Notes: generated by a model from the letters alone, not told the origin. Counted from the first letter of the stretch, positions 8,990 to 17,028 are shown. The stretch is DNA of 32,049 bases from JAENVT01 sp031424145 (GCA_031424145.1 JANPGV010000301.1:1-32049), one strand, 5' to 3'. A program made the numbers and translations.

Positions 8990-9073
8990 GCCCGGGTGGT
9001 GGAATTGGCAGACACGGGGGGCTTAAACCCCCCTCTTCTTCGGGAGGTGCGGGTTCGATCCCCGCCCCGGGCA
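8990..9073 (+). tRNA. tRNA-Leu (anticodon UAA)
   Basis: The 84-base sequence folds as a class II tRNA. The acceptor arms GCCCGGG (8990-8996) and CCCGGGC (9066-9072) pair fully, with discriminator A at 9073. The anticodon stem GGGGG/CCCCC encloses the loop CTTAAAC, with anticodon TAA at 9024-9026. A long variable arm (around TCTTCTTCGGGAGG) precedes the T arm GCGGG-TTCGATC-CCCGC. The CCA end is not encoded. It reads UUA and UUG codons, which are rare in such GC-rich genomes. Confidence 0.97.
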
Positions 9074-9352
9074 CTGGTTTGAGCTGGGCTTTTCTGTTGG
9101 GTTGTGGTCGTTCATCGTCGACCTCGGCCCCGATCCGGCGAGCGTTCAGGGTTCGCCACGAAGAAGGCATCCGAAGCGGTCGCTGCTTCATCGCACTGCG
9201 CCTTTCCCTCGCGTTGTGGCCCTCACTTACACATGCCTCCCGAGTCGCGATTTCGTGACGCGCGATCTCAATTTTCTGGACATCTGCACCAATGCGGCCC
9301 CAACGCGTTCGACAGTCGTCGACGGCCGCTCGTCATCGGGCAAGCTGGTTGG

Positions 9353-9928
9353 GTGCTACCGACTGAGTCGCTGATCCTCATCGGTCCCGCGGGCGCTGGG
9401 AAGTCGACGATCGGCCGACTGCTCGCCTCGGCTGTCGAGCGTCCCTTCGTTGACCTTGACGAAGTTGGAGATGCCTTCTACGCGGAAGTCGGTCAACCTC
9501 TCAGTGCCTTCGTCGCCGAGATCGCCAATCGAGGCTTCGTTGGGGCACACCGATGGTGGCAGCCAGCTCGCGCGCATGCCGTGGATCGAGTGCTCCTGGA
9601 GCACCCGGGAGCAGTCATCGCGTTCGGCGCGGGCCATTCGCACTACGAAGATCGTCACTTCTTTGAATCCGTTCGTGACCATTTGGACAACACGTTGGTG
9701 GTGCTCGTGCTGCCGGATGAAGACCACGACGTTGCCGTACGGGCGCTGCGCGAGCGCTGCCTCGAGGACAAGGGACATGACTGGGTTCGGGAAGGGACAG
9801 ATCTCCTCGAGGTGTGGGTGTCGAGCGAGCAGAATCGCTCCCTCTCCGATGTCGCCATCTACTCGACCGGCAGAACACCAGCTGAGGTCGCGCGGTCGAT
9901 TGTCGGATGGCTGAATGATCGCTCGTAG
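9353..9928 (+). CDS. Shikimate-kinase-like P-loop kinase
   Basis: From the GTG at 9353 the 191-residue product begins MLPTESLILIGPAGAGKSTI, a Walker A motif (GPAGAGKST) at residues 10-18. The segment FVDLDEVGDAFYAEVGQPLS follows, comparable to the substrate-binding DxD region of shikimate kinases. Later come VIAFGAGHSHYED, comparable to the GGG region, and an Arg-containing lid-like segment (RALRERCLEDKG). The size agrees with shikimate kinase (about 170-190), but the usual GGG motif is altered to GAG. No aro genes are nearby, so the acceptor may be a different small molecule. A longer frame extends upstream to 9104, but its extra N-terminus is low-complexity and lacks conserved features. No clear ribosome binding site precedes the GTG. 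Confidence 0.75.
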   Translation: MLPTESLILIGPAGAGKSTIGRLLASAVERPFVDLDEVGDAFYAEVGQPLSAFVAEIANRGFVGAHRWWQPARAHAVDRVLLEHPGAVIAFGAGHSHYEDRHFFESVRDHLDNTLVVLVLPDEDHDVAVRALRERCLEDKGHDWVREGTDLLEVWVSSEQNRSLSDVAIYSTGRTPAEVARSIVGWLNDRS

Positions 9929-10051
9929 AGCTCGGGTGGTGGACGTGCTCGTGTCACATCGGTGTCACAGGACTGACCGGAATCGGCACGACAGCCCGGC
10001 ACGCGACGGACAGTCGGGTAGTAATCCGGGCAGCTCATTGGGTGTGGGTGC

Positions 10052-10816
10052 TCAGGCGAGATCGGTGATGAGTCGCTCTCGGAGCCGTTGCAACGTCGCC
10101 TCGGACACTCCGATCTCAGACGCCCAAGCGGCGAGCGAGCCGTGACGCTCGACGATCCGCCGCGTGTATTGCGCCATCACCTCTGCGGGGGCCGTCCATA
10201 GCATCTCGGGCGAGCGATGGACCGGTGGGTCTCCATCTCTCGGATCGGCGATCATCATCGCCCGCCGACGGCGAGTTGGGTCGTCGGACAATGCGTACTC
10301 GTCGACGACCGACTCGCGCGTCACCCGGAGCGCGCACTGGATCAGCGCGACCACGAGGCCTGTTCGATCCTTGCCGGCAACGCAGTGGACGAGAACGGGT
10401 CCCTCGACGATGTGTTCAGCGATGGTCTCGACGGCGCGCGCGAGTTGAGCGCTCCCACGCTCGAACACGTCCTCGTACAGATCGACGATGTCGACCGCCT
10501 GGGCGAACTGCGACGGCGGGTTGTCGACGTCGATGACACGATCGACCACCTGGACATGGTGCGTTATCTCGGGCGCGGCGAACAGGTGTCCGCGGTCGAC
10601 CTGGGCCTGCTGGCGCAGATCGATGACAGCCCGCAGCCCGAGACGGTCGATCGCGGCTCTGCCTTCGGCGGTGAGGCGCACCGGCTCGTCTGCCCGGTAC
10701 AAAAACCCTCTGCGCATCCAGCGCCCGTCGTCGGTCGGCCAGCCTCCTGCGTCGCGGACGTTGAGGCAGCCCTCGACGTCGACGTGCTCGGGTCTTCCTT
10801 GATCGTTCCTCGCCAC
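10052..10816 (-). CDS. PtpB-like tyrosine/lipid phosphatase
   Basis: The 254-residue product carries the active-site P-loop VHCVAGKDRTG (catalytic C145, Arg R151). This is the HCxxGKDRTG form typical of the MptpB/atypical dual-specificity group, whose Lys is associated with phosphoinositide or lipid phosphatase activity. The N-terminal NVRDAGGWPTDDGR and FLYRADEP are also standard for this group. It is the last gene of a minus-strand operon, beginning 6 bases after the kinase gene stops, so the two are almost surely co-transcribed. It has no signal peptide. In this setting its target could be a small-molecule phosphate made by the neighbouring kinase rather than a protein; that is inference. 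Family assignment is secure, substrate unknown. Confidence 0.9.
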   Translation of the reverse strand: MARNDQGRPEHVDVEGCLNVRDAGGWPTDDGRWMRRGFLYRADEPVRLTAEGRAAIDRLGLRAVIDLRQQAQVDRGHLFAAPEITHHVQVVDRVIDVDNPPSQFAQAVDIVDLYEDVFERGSAQLARAVETIAEHIVEGPVLVHCVAGKDRTGLVVALIQCALRVTRESVVDEYALSDDPTRRRRAMMIADPRDGDPPVHRSPEMLWTAPAEVMAQYTRRIVERHGSLAAWASEIGVSEATLQRLRERLITDLA

Positions 10817-10822
10817 GTGAGG

Positions 10823-11908
10823 TCAGCTGGGGAGCATCGACAGGATGTCGTGATCCATCATCGTGGCGGAGGCTCGCTCGACCAGCTTCTCCATGAACGC
10901 GGCGCCGCGCTCGTTCGCCGGGTCGAGTGTTCCGGCGATCACGACGGCGTAGCAGAACATGTACAGCACGCCGACGCGATAGTCGTCCCAGCACTTGTCG
11001 AGCGGGTACTCGACACCGTGCTCGGCGAGGCGCTGCTGATAGTGCTCGAGCAGTTCCGTCTCGTGCGCCCGCCTCTCGTCGGTCGTCACGTTCTGGCTGA
11101 GGAGATAGGCGACGTCCTGCAATCCGGTCGAGATCGACAGCGCCCAGTCGAGCAGGACGATGTGCGATTCGTCGAACATCAGGTTGTCGAGACGAACGTC
11201 GCCGTGGATCAGCGTCTGGACCCGGCGACCGATCATTCTGTGGATCTCCGGCACAGCAGGGAGGAACCGGTCGCGGCTTGCCTTGATCTCGTCCGCGACG
11301 ACGTGGCCGAACTGGGTCATGCACGGATCCCACCCGGCCTCGCACCCTGCGGTGATCCCCGCGCTCTGCGCCTCGCTGTCGATTCGCGGGACGGATTTTA
11401 CGGTGAGGTCCTCCGGGTGGCCCCAGAACTTCGCGTGGAGCGGCACGACCGCGTCGATGATCAGCTTCCCAGTGTCGGCACTGCACCCGGCCACCTGATC
11501 CCCGGTTTTCATTTCGGAGAGGTCCTCGAGCAGAAGAACGCAGTCGCCACTCTCGGGGTCGACCTCGGCCGCGTAGCACTTCGGCGCAGCGACCTCGATT
11601 GTCGGCGCGATCTCACGGTAGAAGCCAACCTCGCGTTCGTACAGCCGGTATGCCATCGCCACTGCTCGGTTCGACTCGACGGGCGTCGCGAACTTGGCGA
11701 CGAGTGATGCCGGGCCACCGGAGTTCTGCCGGTCGTATTCCAATGCCACCCGCACGAGGATGCCGAGCATGCCGATGCCCTCGCCGACCGGTGTGCTACT
11801 GAAGCGCGTGACTCGAGCGTTACCGATGTCGCCGGTGGTACGCAGACGTTGCGTCAGCCAATCCGTGGTGAGCTCGGAAGGCTGGGTCGGGTAGGGCCGT
11901 GTGCTCAT
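10823..11908 (-). CDS. APH/ecdysteroid-kinase-like small-molecule kinase
   Basis: The 361-residue product has the protein-kinase-like fold of aminoglycoside phosphotransferases in its ecdysteroid-kinase-like (CHK) branch. It shows a nucleotide-binding Lys in SLVAKF (K72), VLLLEDLS in the hinge (124-131), the catalytic LIHGDVRLDN (H235, D237, N242), and the metal-binding LLDWALS (D254). Actinobacterial members often lie in lipid, steroid or terpenoid catabolic clusters. They are thought to phosphorylate hydroxyl groups on small hydrophobic molecules. Here it lies between an MDR oxidoreductase and a PtpB-like phosphatase in one operon headed by a Rieske oxygenase. An 8-bp perfect inverted repeat occupies the 63-base gap upstream. 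Family is secure; the substrate cannot be deduced. Confidence 0.88.
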   Translation of the reverse strand: MSTRPYPTQPSELTTDWLTQRLRTTGDIGNARVTRFSSTPVGEGIGMLGILVRVALEYDRQNSGGPASLVAKFATPVESNRAVAMAYRLYEREVGFYREIAPTIEVAAPKCYAAEVDPESGDCVLLLEDLSEMKTGDQVAGCSADTGKLIIDAVVPLHAKFWGHPEDLTVKSVPRIDSEAQSAGITAGCEAGWDPCMTQFGHVVADEIKASRDRFLPAVPEIHRMIGRRVQTLIHGDVRLDNLMFDESHIVLLDWALSISTGLQDVAYLLSQNVTTDERRAHETELLEHYQQRLAEHGVEYPLDKCWDDYRVGVLYMFCYAVVIAGTLDPANERGAAFMEKLVERASATMMDHDILSMLPS

Positions 11909-11931
11909 CGTCGGTGCTCCAGTCGTGAACG

Positions 11932-11953
11932 CGATTACGCGACAACGTAATCG
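11932..11953. promoter_or_regulatory. Perfect 8-bp inverted repeat between kinase and MDR genes
   Basis: CGATTACG (11932-11939), a 6-base spacer CGACAA, and CGTAATCG (11946-11953) pair perfectly. The repeat lies in the 63-base gap before the kinase start. No T-run follows on the minus strand, so it is not a normal terminator. It could be an operator for an internal promoter or an RNA hairpin that separates expression of the upstream and downstream genes. Confidence 0.5.
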
Positions 11954-11971
11954 GCCCAGTGGAGTGGGAGA

Positions 11972-12997
11972 TCACACCGGCCATGTCGCGTCGAGGCGAA
12001 CCAACGCCTTGCCGACGTTGTCGCCTTTCAGCATGCCGAGGAATGCGCCGACGGCGTTCTCGATCCCGTCCACGACCGTCTGCAACGGGGTGACCTCACC
12101 GCTTCGGATCCACGCCGATACGGTGCGCTCGAACTCCGGGCGTGCCTCCTCATGGTCGCGCACGATGAAGCCGCGAAGCGTCACCCGGCGCAGCACCGCT
12201 TCGATCAATCGGTTGATGTCGTTCGGCGCAGCCGAGTCGTCGTACTGGGAGATCATCCCGCACAGCGCGATCCTTCCGCCGGCGCGCATGGCCTCGAGCG
12301 CGGCGACAAGCTGCGCGCCTCCGACGTTGTCGAAGTACACGTCGATGCCATCAGGCGCGACGCGTGCGAGAGCGTCCTCAGCCGCCTCGGCGCGGTAGTC
12401 GAATCCATCGTCGTAACCGAGTTCGTCGACGAGCACGCGCACCTTGGCGGTTCCTCCCGCGCTGCCGACCACACGCGCCGCTCCGAGCAGCTTCGCGAAG
12501 CGGCCGGTTGCGGAGCCCACTGCACCGGCTGCCGCCGACACAAACACGACGTCGCCCGCACGCAACTGCGCGATTCGGGTGAGGCCGACGTACGCCGTGA
12601 AGCCCGTCTGGCCGAGGATGCCGAGCCATGCGCCCGCCGGTGCGGCGTTGACGTCGACGACGCTCACTCCAGCCGCGTCGACGACAGCATGCTCCCGCCA
12701 GCCGAGGCGATGCCGGACGATGGTGCCCGGCGCCATCTCCGAACCGCCCGCGTCGATCACCACACCTATCGCCGAGCCGTCGAGCGGCTGGCCGATCTCA
12801 AAGTTGGTGGTGTAGTGCTTCTCGGTCGTCTCGAGCCGCCCGCGCATCGCCGGGTCGACGCTCATCACGATGTTGCGCAACAGCAACTGTCCTGGCTGCA
12901 GTGCGGGGAGCGGCCGGTCCTCGAGAGCGAAGTCGTCGGGCACAGGACCCGCCGGCCCGGGCCGCCGCAGCAGCGTCACCATCCGTGTCGTCGACAT
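11972..12997 (-). CDS. NADP-dependent MDR oxidoreductase (PTGR/CurA-like)
   Basis: The 341-residue product belongs to the zinc-free medium-chain dehydrogenase/reductases that include leukotriene B4 dehydrogenase, prostaglandin reductase and curcumin reductase. Signatures are MSVDPAMRGR (45-54), ILGQTGFTAYVGL (127-139) and the nucleotide-binding VSAAAGAVGS (153-162). FDNVGG follows in the second half. The family reduces alpha,beta-unsaturated ketones or aldehydes with NADPH. No catalytic-zinc cysteines are present. It starts 16 bases after the Rieske oxygenase 1 gene ends, so the two are one transcript. A plausible job is reduction of an enone formed after ring oxidation; the substrate is not known. 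Confidence 0.92.
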   Translation of the reverse strand: MSTTRMVTLLRRPGPAGPVPDDFALEDRPLPALQPGQLLLRNIVMSVDPAMRGRLETTEKHYTTNFEIGQPLDGSAIGVVIDAGGSEMAPGTIVRHRLGWREHAVVDAAGVSVVDVNAAPAGAWLGILGQTGFTAYVGLTRIAQLRAGDVVFVSAAAGAVGSATGRFAKLLGAARVVGSAGGTAKVRVLVDELGYDDGFDYRAEAAEDALARVAPDGIDVYFDNVGGAQLVAALEAMRAGGRIALCGMISQYDDSAAPNDINRLIEAVLRRVTLRGFIVRDHEEARPEFERTVSAWIRSGEVTPLQTVVDGIENAVGAFLGMLKGDNVGKALVRLDATWPV

Positions 12998-13013
12998 CGC
13001 AATTGACCCCGTT

Positions 13014-14156
13014 TCAGCTTCGGATCAGGTGGTCCATCGTCTCGTGATAGTGCGCGATCTTGCACTCACGTTCCGAAAGGATGTTCTGGGTGTAGCCGCT
13101 CGATCGCTTCGTCCGCGCCAGTAGGTCGTACATCGAGATGTCCTCCGCGACTACGTCCTTCAGAGTGTCCCAATGTGTCATGGTCTTGTCGAGGTACTCC
13201 GCGTACTCCGGATCGGACTCGTCGCCCGGGTAGATCAACTCCCAGCACAGGAACCGCGTCCGGTCGACATCGAGCGGAATCGGATCGAACAGCTGGACAT
13301 GCGTCGGGTTGCAGTTGAACACGGTGTTCGGGAACACGACGTAATGGCAGATCGCGTACTGGTGGTGGTCCCAGTCCTCAGCGAGCTTGTCGAGGTGGTC
13401 GGTGCGCGGCACGAAGCACATGTAGTTCTTGTCGAGGATGTGGAATGACGTCTGGCGGAAAGTCTTCGACTTCACCGGACCGACGTGGTGGAGTTGCGTG
13501 ACGTGGTACACCTCGTTGAACCCGTCGACGATCGCCTTGTAGCTCACCGGCACGTCGAACTCGAGCACGTCGTGAAGGATCATGTCCTCCATCTTGAATC
13601 GACCGAGGTCGGCCGTGATCTCCGGTCCGATCCACTCCATGAGCGACGACGCCTTGTCGGGCCCGGCGAGGTTGATCCAGACCCAACCACCCCACTCGTC
13701 AACCGCGACGGCCGGAGCGCGCACGTTCTCGAGCTGGTCGGCGGAGAAGTCCTCCCGCTCTGGGACGCCGACGAGCTTGCCCGTAGTGTCGTACACCCAC
13801 CCGTGGTACGGGCACGTGAAGCGCCGCGCGCCGCAGCCCTGCTGATCGGGAACGATCGAAACCCCACGGTGCTGACACACGTTGTGGAAGGCCGCACACG
13901 AGCCGTCGCGCTGGCGCGTGATCACGACGACCTCGCCGTGCCCCTCGTACGTGATCCAGTCGCCCGCCGACGCGACCTGCGAGGAGCGCCCGGCGACCAG
14001 CCAGCTCGCACCGAGCACGCGCTCGCGCTCGAGCTCGAACCGAACCGGATCGGTGTACGGATCCCGGCTCATCACGCTGGGGCCGTAGTCAGGGACTTGC
14101 TTGACGGTCGGCCCGAGTCGCACTGGGACGTCACCGCGTGTCGGAACGTGAACCAT
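13014..14156 (-). CDS. Rieske oxygenase alpha subunit 1
   Basis: The 380-residue product shows a Rieske [2Fe-2S] domain with C94-x-H96 (NVCQHRG) and C115-x2-H118 (CPYHGW). A mononuclear-iron domain follows with GFNEVYHVTQLHH (ligands H218 and H223), where E215 stands at the bridging acid position usually held by Asp. Length is normal for a ring-hydroxylating oxygenase terminal component. Such enzymes use ferredoxin-supplied electrons and O2 to hydroxylate or demethylate their substrate. No ferredoxin or reductase gene is in the window. It heads the operon with MDR, kinase and phosphatase genes. A good ribosome site (AAGGAG) precedes the ATG. It is divergent from the TetR gene, with a 32-bp palindrome between them, so induction by release of that regulator is likely. 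Confidence 0.95.
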   Translation of the reverse strand: MVHVPTRGDVPVRLGPTVKQVPDYGPSVMSRDPYTDPVRFELERERVLGASWLVAGRSSQVASAGDWITYEGHGEVVVITRQRDGSCAAFHNVCQHRGVSIVPDQQGCGARRFTCPYHGWVYDTTGKLVGVPEREDFSADQLENVRAPAVAVDEWGGWVWINLAGPDKASSLMEWIGPEITADLGRFKMEDMILHDVLEFDVPVSYKAIVDGFNEVYHVTQLHHVGPVKSKTFRQTSFHILDKNYMCFVPRTDHLDKLAEDWDHHQYAICHYVVFPNTVFNCNPTHVQLFDPIPLDVDRTRFLCWELIYPGDESDPEYAEYLDKTMTHWDTLKDVVAEDISMYDLLARTKRSSGYTQNILSERECKIAHYHETMDHLIRS

Positions 14157-14200
14157 CTGCTCTCCTTGCTCGCGCCATGCGCGTGCTGACGGGGTTTTTC

Positions 14201-14232
14201 ATAGTACAACTGTTATATAACACGTGAACTAT
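14201..14232. promoter_or_regulatory. 32-bp palindromic operator between Rieske 1 and TetR genes
   Basis: ATAGTACAACTGTTAT (14201-14216) and ATAACACGTGAACTAT (14217-14232) are reverse complements at 13 of 16 positions, centred on TTATATAA. On the plus strand TATATT (14230-14235) ends 7 bases before the TetR ATG. On the minus strand TACTAT (14206-14201) can be the -10 of the Rieske operon. The palindrome therefore covers both promoters, as expected for an autoregulating TetR repressor. Confidence 0.8.
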
Positions 14233-14242
14233 ATTGTCGTCA

Positions 14243-14842
14243 ATGCCGAAGATAGTCGATATCGACGAGCGTCGCCAGGAACTCACCGACGCGGCCGCGC
14301 GTCTCATCGCGCGGTCAGGACTCGGTGCCGCAACGCTCCGCGACGTCGCCGCGGAGGCCGGCCTTACCACCGGAGCCCTCACGCATTACTTCGCCGACAA
14401 GCGAGAGCTCCTGCACTGCACCTTCATTGCGTCCTTGCAGCTGCGAACAGCACGGCGGCCGGATGACAGACCCGATGAGCCGCACGCGGCACTGCGCGCT
14501 GCCCTAGCGGGTGCGCTGCCGATGGACGAGGATACGCGTCGTCACTGGATGGTGACCGTCGCCTTCTGTGCCGAGGCCGCCGGCGACGCTGAGCTCGCCG
14601 CGACACAACGGGACGCCTATCGCGACTATCGCTCTCGTGTCACTCGTCTTGTCGAACGGTGCACCGACGGGTCCGTTCACGACGACGTCGAGATTGCCGA
14701 GCAGGTGATAGCAGCGGTCGACGGCGTCGCGCTGCAAGCGTTGTTCGATCCCGAGTCGTGGTCGCCGGCGCGACAGTTGGCGGCGCTCGACCGCGCTCTC
14801 GAGTCGGTTGGCTGCGTGCCGGTCAGCGCGGCCCATTGTTGA
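14243..14842 (+). CDS. TetR-family regulator (divergent from Rieske 1 operon)
   Basis: The 199-residue product has an N-terminal TetR DNA-binding domain: RRQELTDAAARLIARSGLGA, then LRDVAAEAGLTTGALTHYFADKRELL, residues about 10-60. A helical ligand-binding domain follows, resembling the BetI-type C-terminus. The ATG at 14243 is preferred: an in-frame TTG three codons upstream lies inside the operator, while TATATT ends 7 bases before the ATG and suggests a leaderless mRNA. Its gene is divergent from the Rieske 1 operon and next to a near-perfect palindrome, so it very likely represses both directions until it binds a pathway metabolite. It converges on the ABM-HAD gene with an 8-base gap. Confidence 0.92.
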   Translation: MPKIVDIDERRQELTDAAARLIARSGLGAATLRDVAAEAGLTTGALTHYFADKRELLHCTFIASLQLRTARRPDDRPDEPHAALRAALAGALPMDEDTRRHWMVTVAFCAEAAGDAELAATQRDAYRDYRSRVTRLVERCTDGSVHDDVEIAEQVIAAVDGVALQALFDPESWSPARQLAALDRALESVGCVPVSAAHC

Positions 14843-14850
14843 CCGGGCGG

Positions 14851-15837
14851 CTACGTCGGGTCCAGAACGCGATCCAACTCCGCGATCGCGAGGACCGGAT
14901 CGGTGACGTGGATCACAGTCCATCCGAGGGCTTTCGCTGTTCCTAGGTTCTGCTCGAAGTCGTCGAGATAGGCGATCTCCCAATGCTCGACGCCGAGGGC
15001 AGCCGCGGTCGCTTCGTAGATCGCCGGTTCCGGCTTGCGCGCAGCGACCGCGTAGGACTCGATGAGGCAATCGAACAGCGACAGGTCGATGATCGTCTCG
15101 AGCGTGGGGCGGAACTCGCGGAATGTGTTGGTGAGCAGCGCGGTGCGGATCCCCTCGCCGCGCAGGCGTGCCAGGCGTTCCACCATTGGCGCAACGATGG
15201 TGTACGACCCTGGGGCGAGCACGACGTCGACCTCGTCGCCGTGCAGCGCCAACCCGATCTCCGCCGCCCATGGCGCGAGCAGGTCTTGGATCTCGTCGAC
15301 CGTGAGCTCGCCGCGTTCAGCGCGATGCCACGGATGCTCGCCCGAGTCCCTCGGGCCGATGACCACCCCGAGCATCTCCTCCAGCGACGTGTTGTGGCGA
15401 CCCGCCAATGTGCCCACCTGGTTCGTGAGCGGCGTGATCAGCACCCCGCCGAAGTCGAACACCACGGCGCGTATGCGCGGTCGAGGGGCGTCGGGGAAGC
15501 CGGCGATCGGGCTGCGGTCGGGCGCGTAGACCGGCGCGGTCGCGTCGATGCGCAGTTTCCGGCTGACAGTTGACTTCAGGCCGGCGGAGTGGAGCAGGTC
15601 GCGCATCGCGGCGTAGTTCGGGTGCAGGAAGTGCGCGGCGAGTGACTGCTCGTCATCCCAGAGCTCGTACACCTGAATCAGGTCCGGCTCCACCGCATCG
15701 GCAGCGAAGCTGTAGACGAGGCAGCCGGGTTCGTCGCGCCGTGTTGCCGCCTGGATCGGTGCCGATGAGGCAACGATCGCGTCGCGCTGCGACTGGTCGG
15801 CGACGACGAGGGCGGCCTCGACTGCGATGTGGCTCAT
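14851..15837 (-). CDS. Fusion: ABM-like domain plus HAD hydrolase
   Basis: Two domains are joined in 328 residues. Residues 1-100 form an antibiotic-biosynthesis-monooxygenase (ABM) ferredoxin-like barrel (DEPGCLVYSFAAD, ELWDDEQSLAAHFLHPNYAA). They closely match the separate ABM protein encoded just upstream. Residues about 122-328 are a HAD hydrolase of subfamily IA: motif I VVFDFGGVL (nucleophile D128; the second Asp is Gly, as in many relatives), motif II LLTNT (T235), motif III ARKPEP (K267), motif IV YLDDFEQN (D291, D292). The HAD part could be a phosphatase or dehalogenase. Start and stop overlap the upstream ABM gene as ATGA, so translation is coupled. I know of no characterised enzyme with this architecture. 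Its place in a minus-strand operon with E2 suggests a joint catabolic task. Confidence 0.88.
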   Translation of the reverse strand: MSHIAVEAALVVADQSQRDAIVASSAPIQAATRRDEPGCLVYSFAADAVEPDLIQVYELWDDEQSLAAHFLHPNYAAMRDLLHSAGLKSTVSRKLRIDATAPVYAPDRSPIAGFPDAPRPRIRAVVFDFGGVLITPLTNQVGTLAGRHNTSLEEMLGVVIGPRDSGEHPWHRAERGELTVDEIQDLLAPWAAEIGLALHGDEVDVVLAPGSYTIVAPMVERLARLRGEGIRTALLTNTFREFRPTLETIIDLSLFDCLIESYAVAARKPEPAIYEATAAALGVEHWEIAYLDDFEQNLGTAKALGWTVIHVTDPVLAIAELDRVLDPT

Positions 15838-16208
15838 CGCTCGCGGTCGCCAGCCGACCAGAACTTTCCCGAGGCCTGACCGTCCGGCCCCTTGACGTCA
15901 TCTTCAGCGTCGATCCGATACTTGCGAGAAGCGCCCCCGCGGCGCGGCGCGACGCGCAATGCAACGCCTGTCGCTGCAAAATTGGGATGCTGGAAATGGG
16001 CGTCGACGGCCTCAGCTGATTCCCATAGCTCGACGATCTGGATCCGTGCGGGATCCGCCGGATCCGCGGCGATGACGTAGGCGAGACAGCCCGGTTCGTC
16101 GTCGCGCGTCGAGCGCTGCAGGTCGACGACCGAGGCGATGACTTCGTCGCGAGCGGCTGGATCGACGTCGACGTGTCCGAGGATGGCGATCTTCTGGTGA
16201 CTTGCCAT
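15834..16208 (-). CDS. Single-domain ABM (antibiotic biosynthesis monooxygenase-like) protein
   Basis: The ATG at 16208 gives a 124-residue protein with one dimeric alpha/beta-barrel domain. DEPGCLAYVIAADPADPARI (37-56), IVELWES and VDAHFQHPNFAA are typical of ABM/YgiN-like proteins, which act as cofactor-free quinol or polyketide monooxygenases or as small binding proteins. The C-terminal 20-25 residues (VKGPDGQASGKFWSAGDRER) are an extra polar tail. It is a paralogue of the N-terminal domain of the next gene; both share DEPGCLxY, AAD, ELW, AHFxHPN and SRKxRIDA. Its stop overlaps the next start by 4 bases. A longer frame upstream exists but is Arg/Ser-rich junk; AAAGGAAC upstream of 16208 can serve as ribosome site. 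Confidence 0.87.
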   Translation of the reverse strand: MASHQKIAILGHVDVDPAARDEVIASVVDLQRSTRDDEPGCLAYVIAADPADPARIQIVELWESAEAVDAHFQHPNFAATGVALRVAPRRGGASRKYRIDAEDDVKGPDGQASGKFWSAGDRER

Positions 16209-16263
16209 GGTGGTGTTCCTTTGTCTGTGCTGTGCTCTTGGTGGTGTGCGCGGCGAGACGGCG

Positions 16264-17022
16264 TCAGAGCTGCAGCGACCAGTCTTCGGTCTCGAGCAAC
16301 CGCTTGACGCGCTGCAGGAAGCCTGCGGCATAGGCGCCGTCGAACGCTCGATGGTCCCAGCTCATCGCCAGATGCCCGACCAGATGGATGCCGACCCCCT
16401 TGGTGCCGTCGGCTTCGACGACCACAACCGGCTTCTCGAGGATGGCGTCGGTCGACAAGATGGCCACCTGCGGTTGGTTGATGATCGGCATCGTCAGCAC
16501 GGACCCGGCAGATCCATTGTTGGCGATCGTGAACGTCGCTCCACCGACGTCATCGGGCAACAGCTTCCGGTTGCGGGCACGCGTCGCCAGATCGTTGATC
16601 TCCCGGGCGATCACCGACACGTCTTTCGACCCGGCGGCGCGCACCACCGGGACGATCAGGCCCTGGTAGTCCAAGTCGACGGCGATGCCGAGGTCGACGA
16701 CGTCGTGCACGACGAGGTTCGTGCCGTCGACAGAGGCGTTGAGGTGGGGGAAATCGCGCAGCGCAACAGCGACTGCCCGGGAGATGAACGGGAGAAACGT
16801 CAGGCTGAAACCTTCGCGTTCTTTCCAGTGCGCCTTCGCCGCGGAACGCGCTGCGTCGACGTTGTCGAAGTCAATCTCGACCACGCTGAAAGCGTGCGGG
16901 CTGACTTGCTTGCTCATCACCATGTGCTCGCTCGTCAGTTTGCGTATCCGGGAGAACTTGACGACCGTGTCGTGCGCCGGCGGCTCCGCCTGTGGTGAAG
17001 GGGCTACGTTGCTGGAGTCCAT
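16264..17022 (-). CDS. 2-oxoacid dehydrogenase E2 acyltransferase, catalytic domain only
   Basis: The 252-residue product contains only the chloramphenicol-acetyltransferase-like catalytic domain of dihydrolipoamide acyltransferases. KLTSEHMVMSKQVSPHAFSV (29-48), FLPFISRAVAVALRDFPHLN, TFTIANNGSAGS and the active-site SWDHRAFDG (H224, D228) are all present. The N-terminal lipoyl and peripheral-subunit-binding domains of a normal E2 (over 400 residues) are missing; only about 20 Pro/Ala-rich residues precede the domain. A free lipoyl domain is encoded at 19891-20124, so the two may work together as a split E2. No E1 or E3 gene is in the window. TAGTTT ends 6 bases before the ATG (leaderless start). 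It heads the minus-strand operon with the ABM and ABM-HAD genes. Confidence 0.9.
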   Translation of the reverse strand: MDSSNVAPSPQAEPPAHDTVVKFSRIRKLTSEHMVMSKQVSPHAFSVVEIDFDNVDAARSAAKAHWKEREGFSLTFLPFISRAVAVALRDFPHLNASVDGTNLVVHDVVDLGIAVDLDYQGLIVPVVRAAGSKDVSVIAREINDLATRARNRKLLPDDVGGATFTIANNGSAGSVLTMPIINQPQVAILSTDAILEKPVVVVEADGTKGVGIHLVGHLAMSWDHRAFDGAYAAGFLQRVKRLLETEDWSLQL

Positions 17023-17028
17023 CTCTAC

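Noticed and set aside
9104..9352. N-terminal extension of the shikimate-kinase-like protein back to 9104
   Set aside because: The added 83 residues are low-complexity and unrelated to kinases. The P-loop normally lies near the N-terminus, so GTG 9353 is preferred.
10217..11707. A long plus-strand open frame (496 codons) opposite the kinase and phosphatase genes
   Set aside because: It lies antisense to two genes with clear catalytic motifs. Its translation is rich in Asp/Arg/Val with no recognisable motif, as expected from third-position GC bias.
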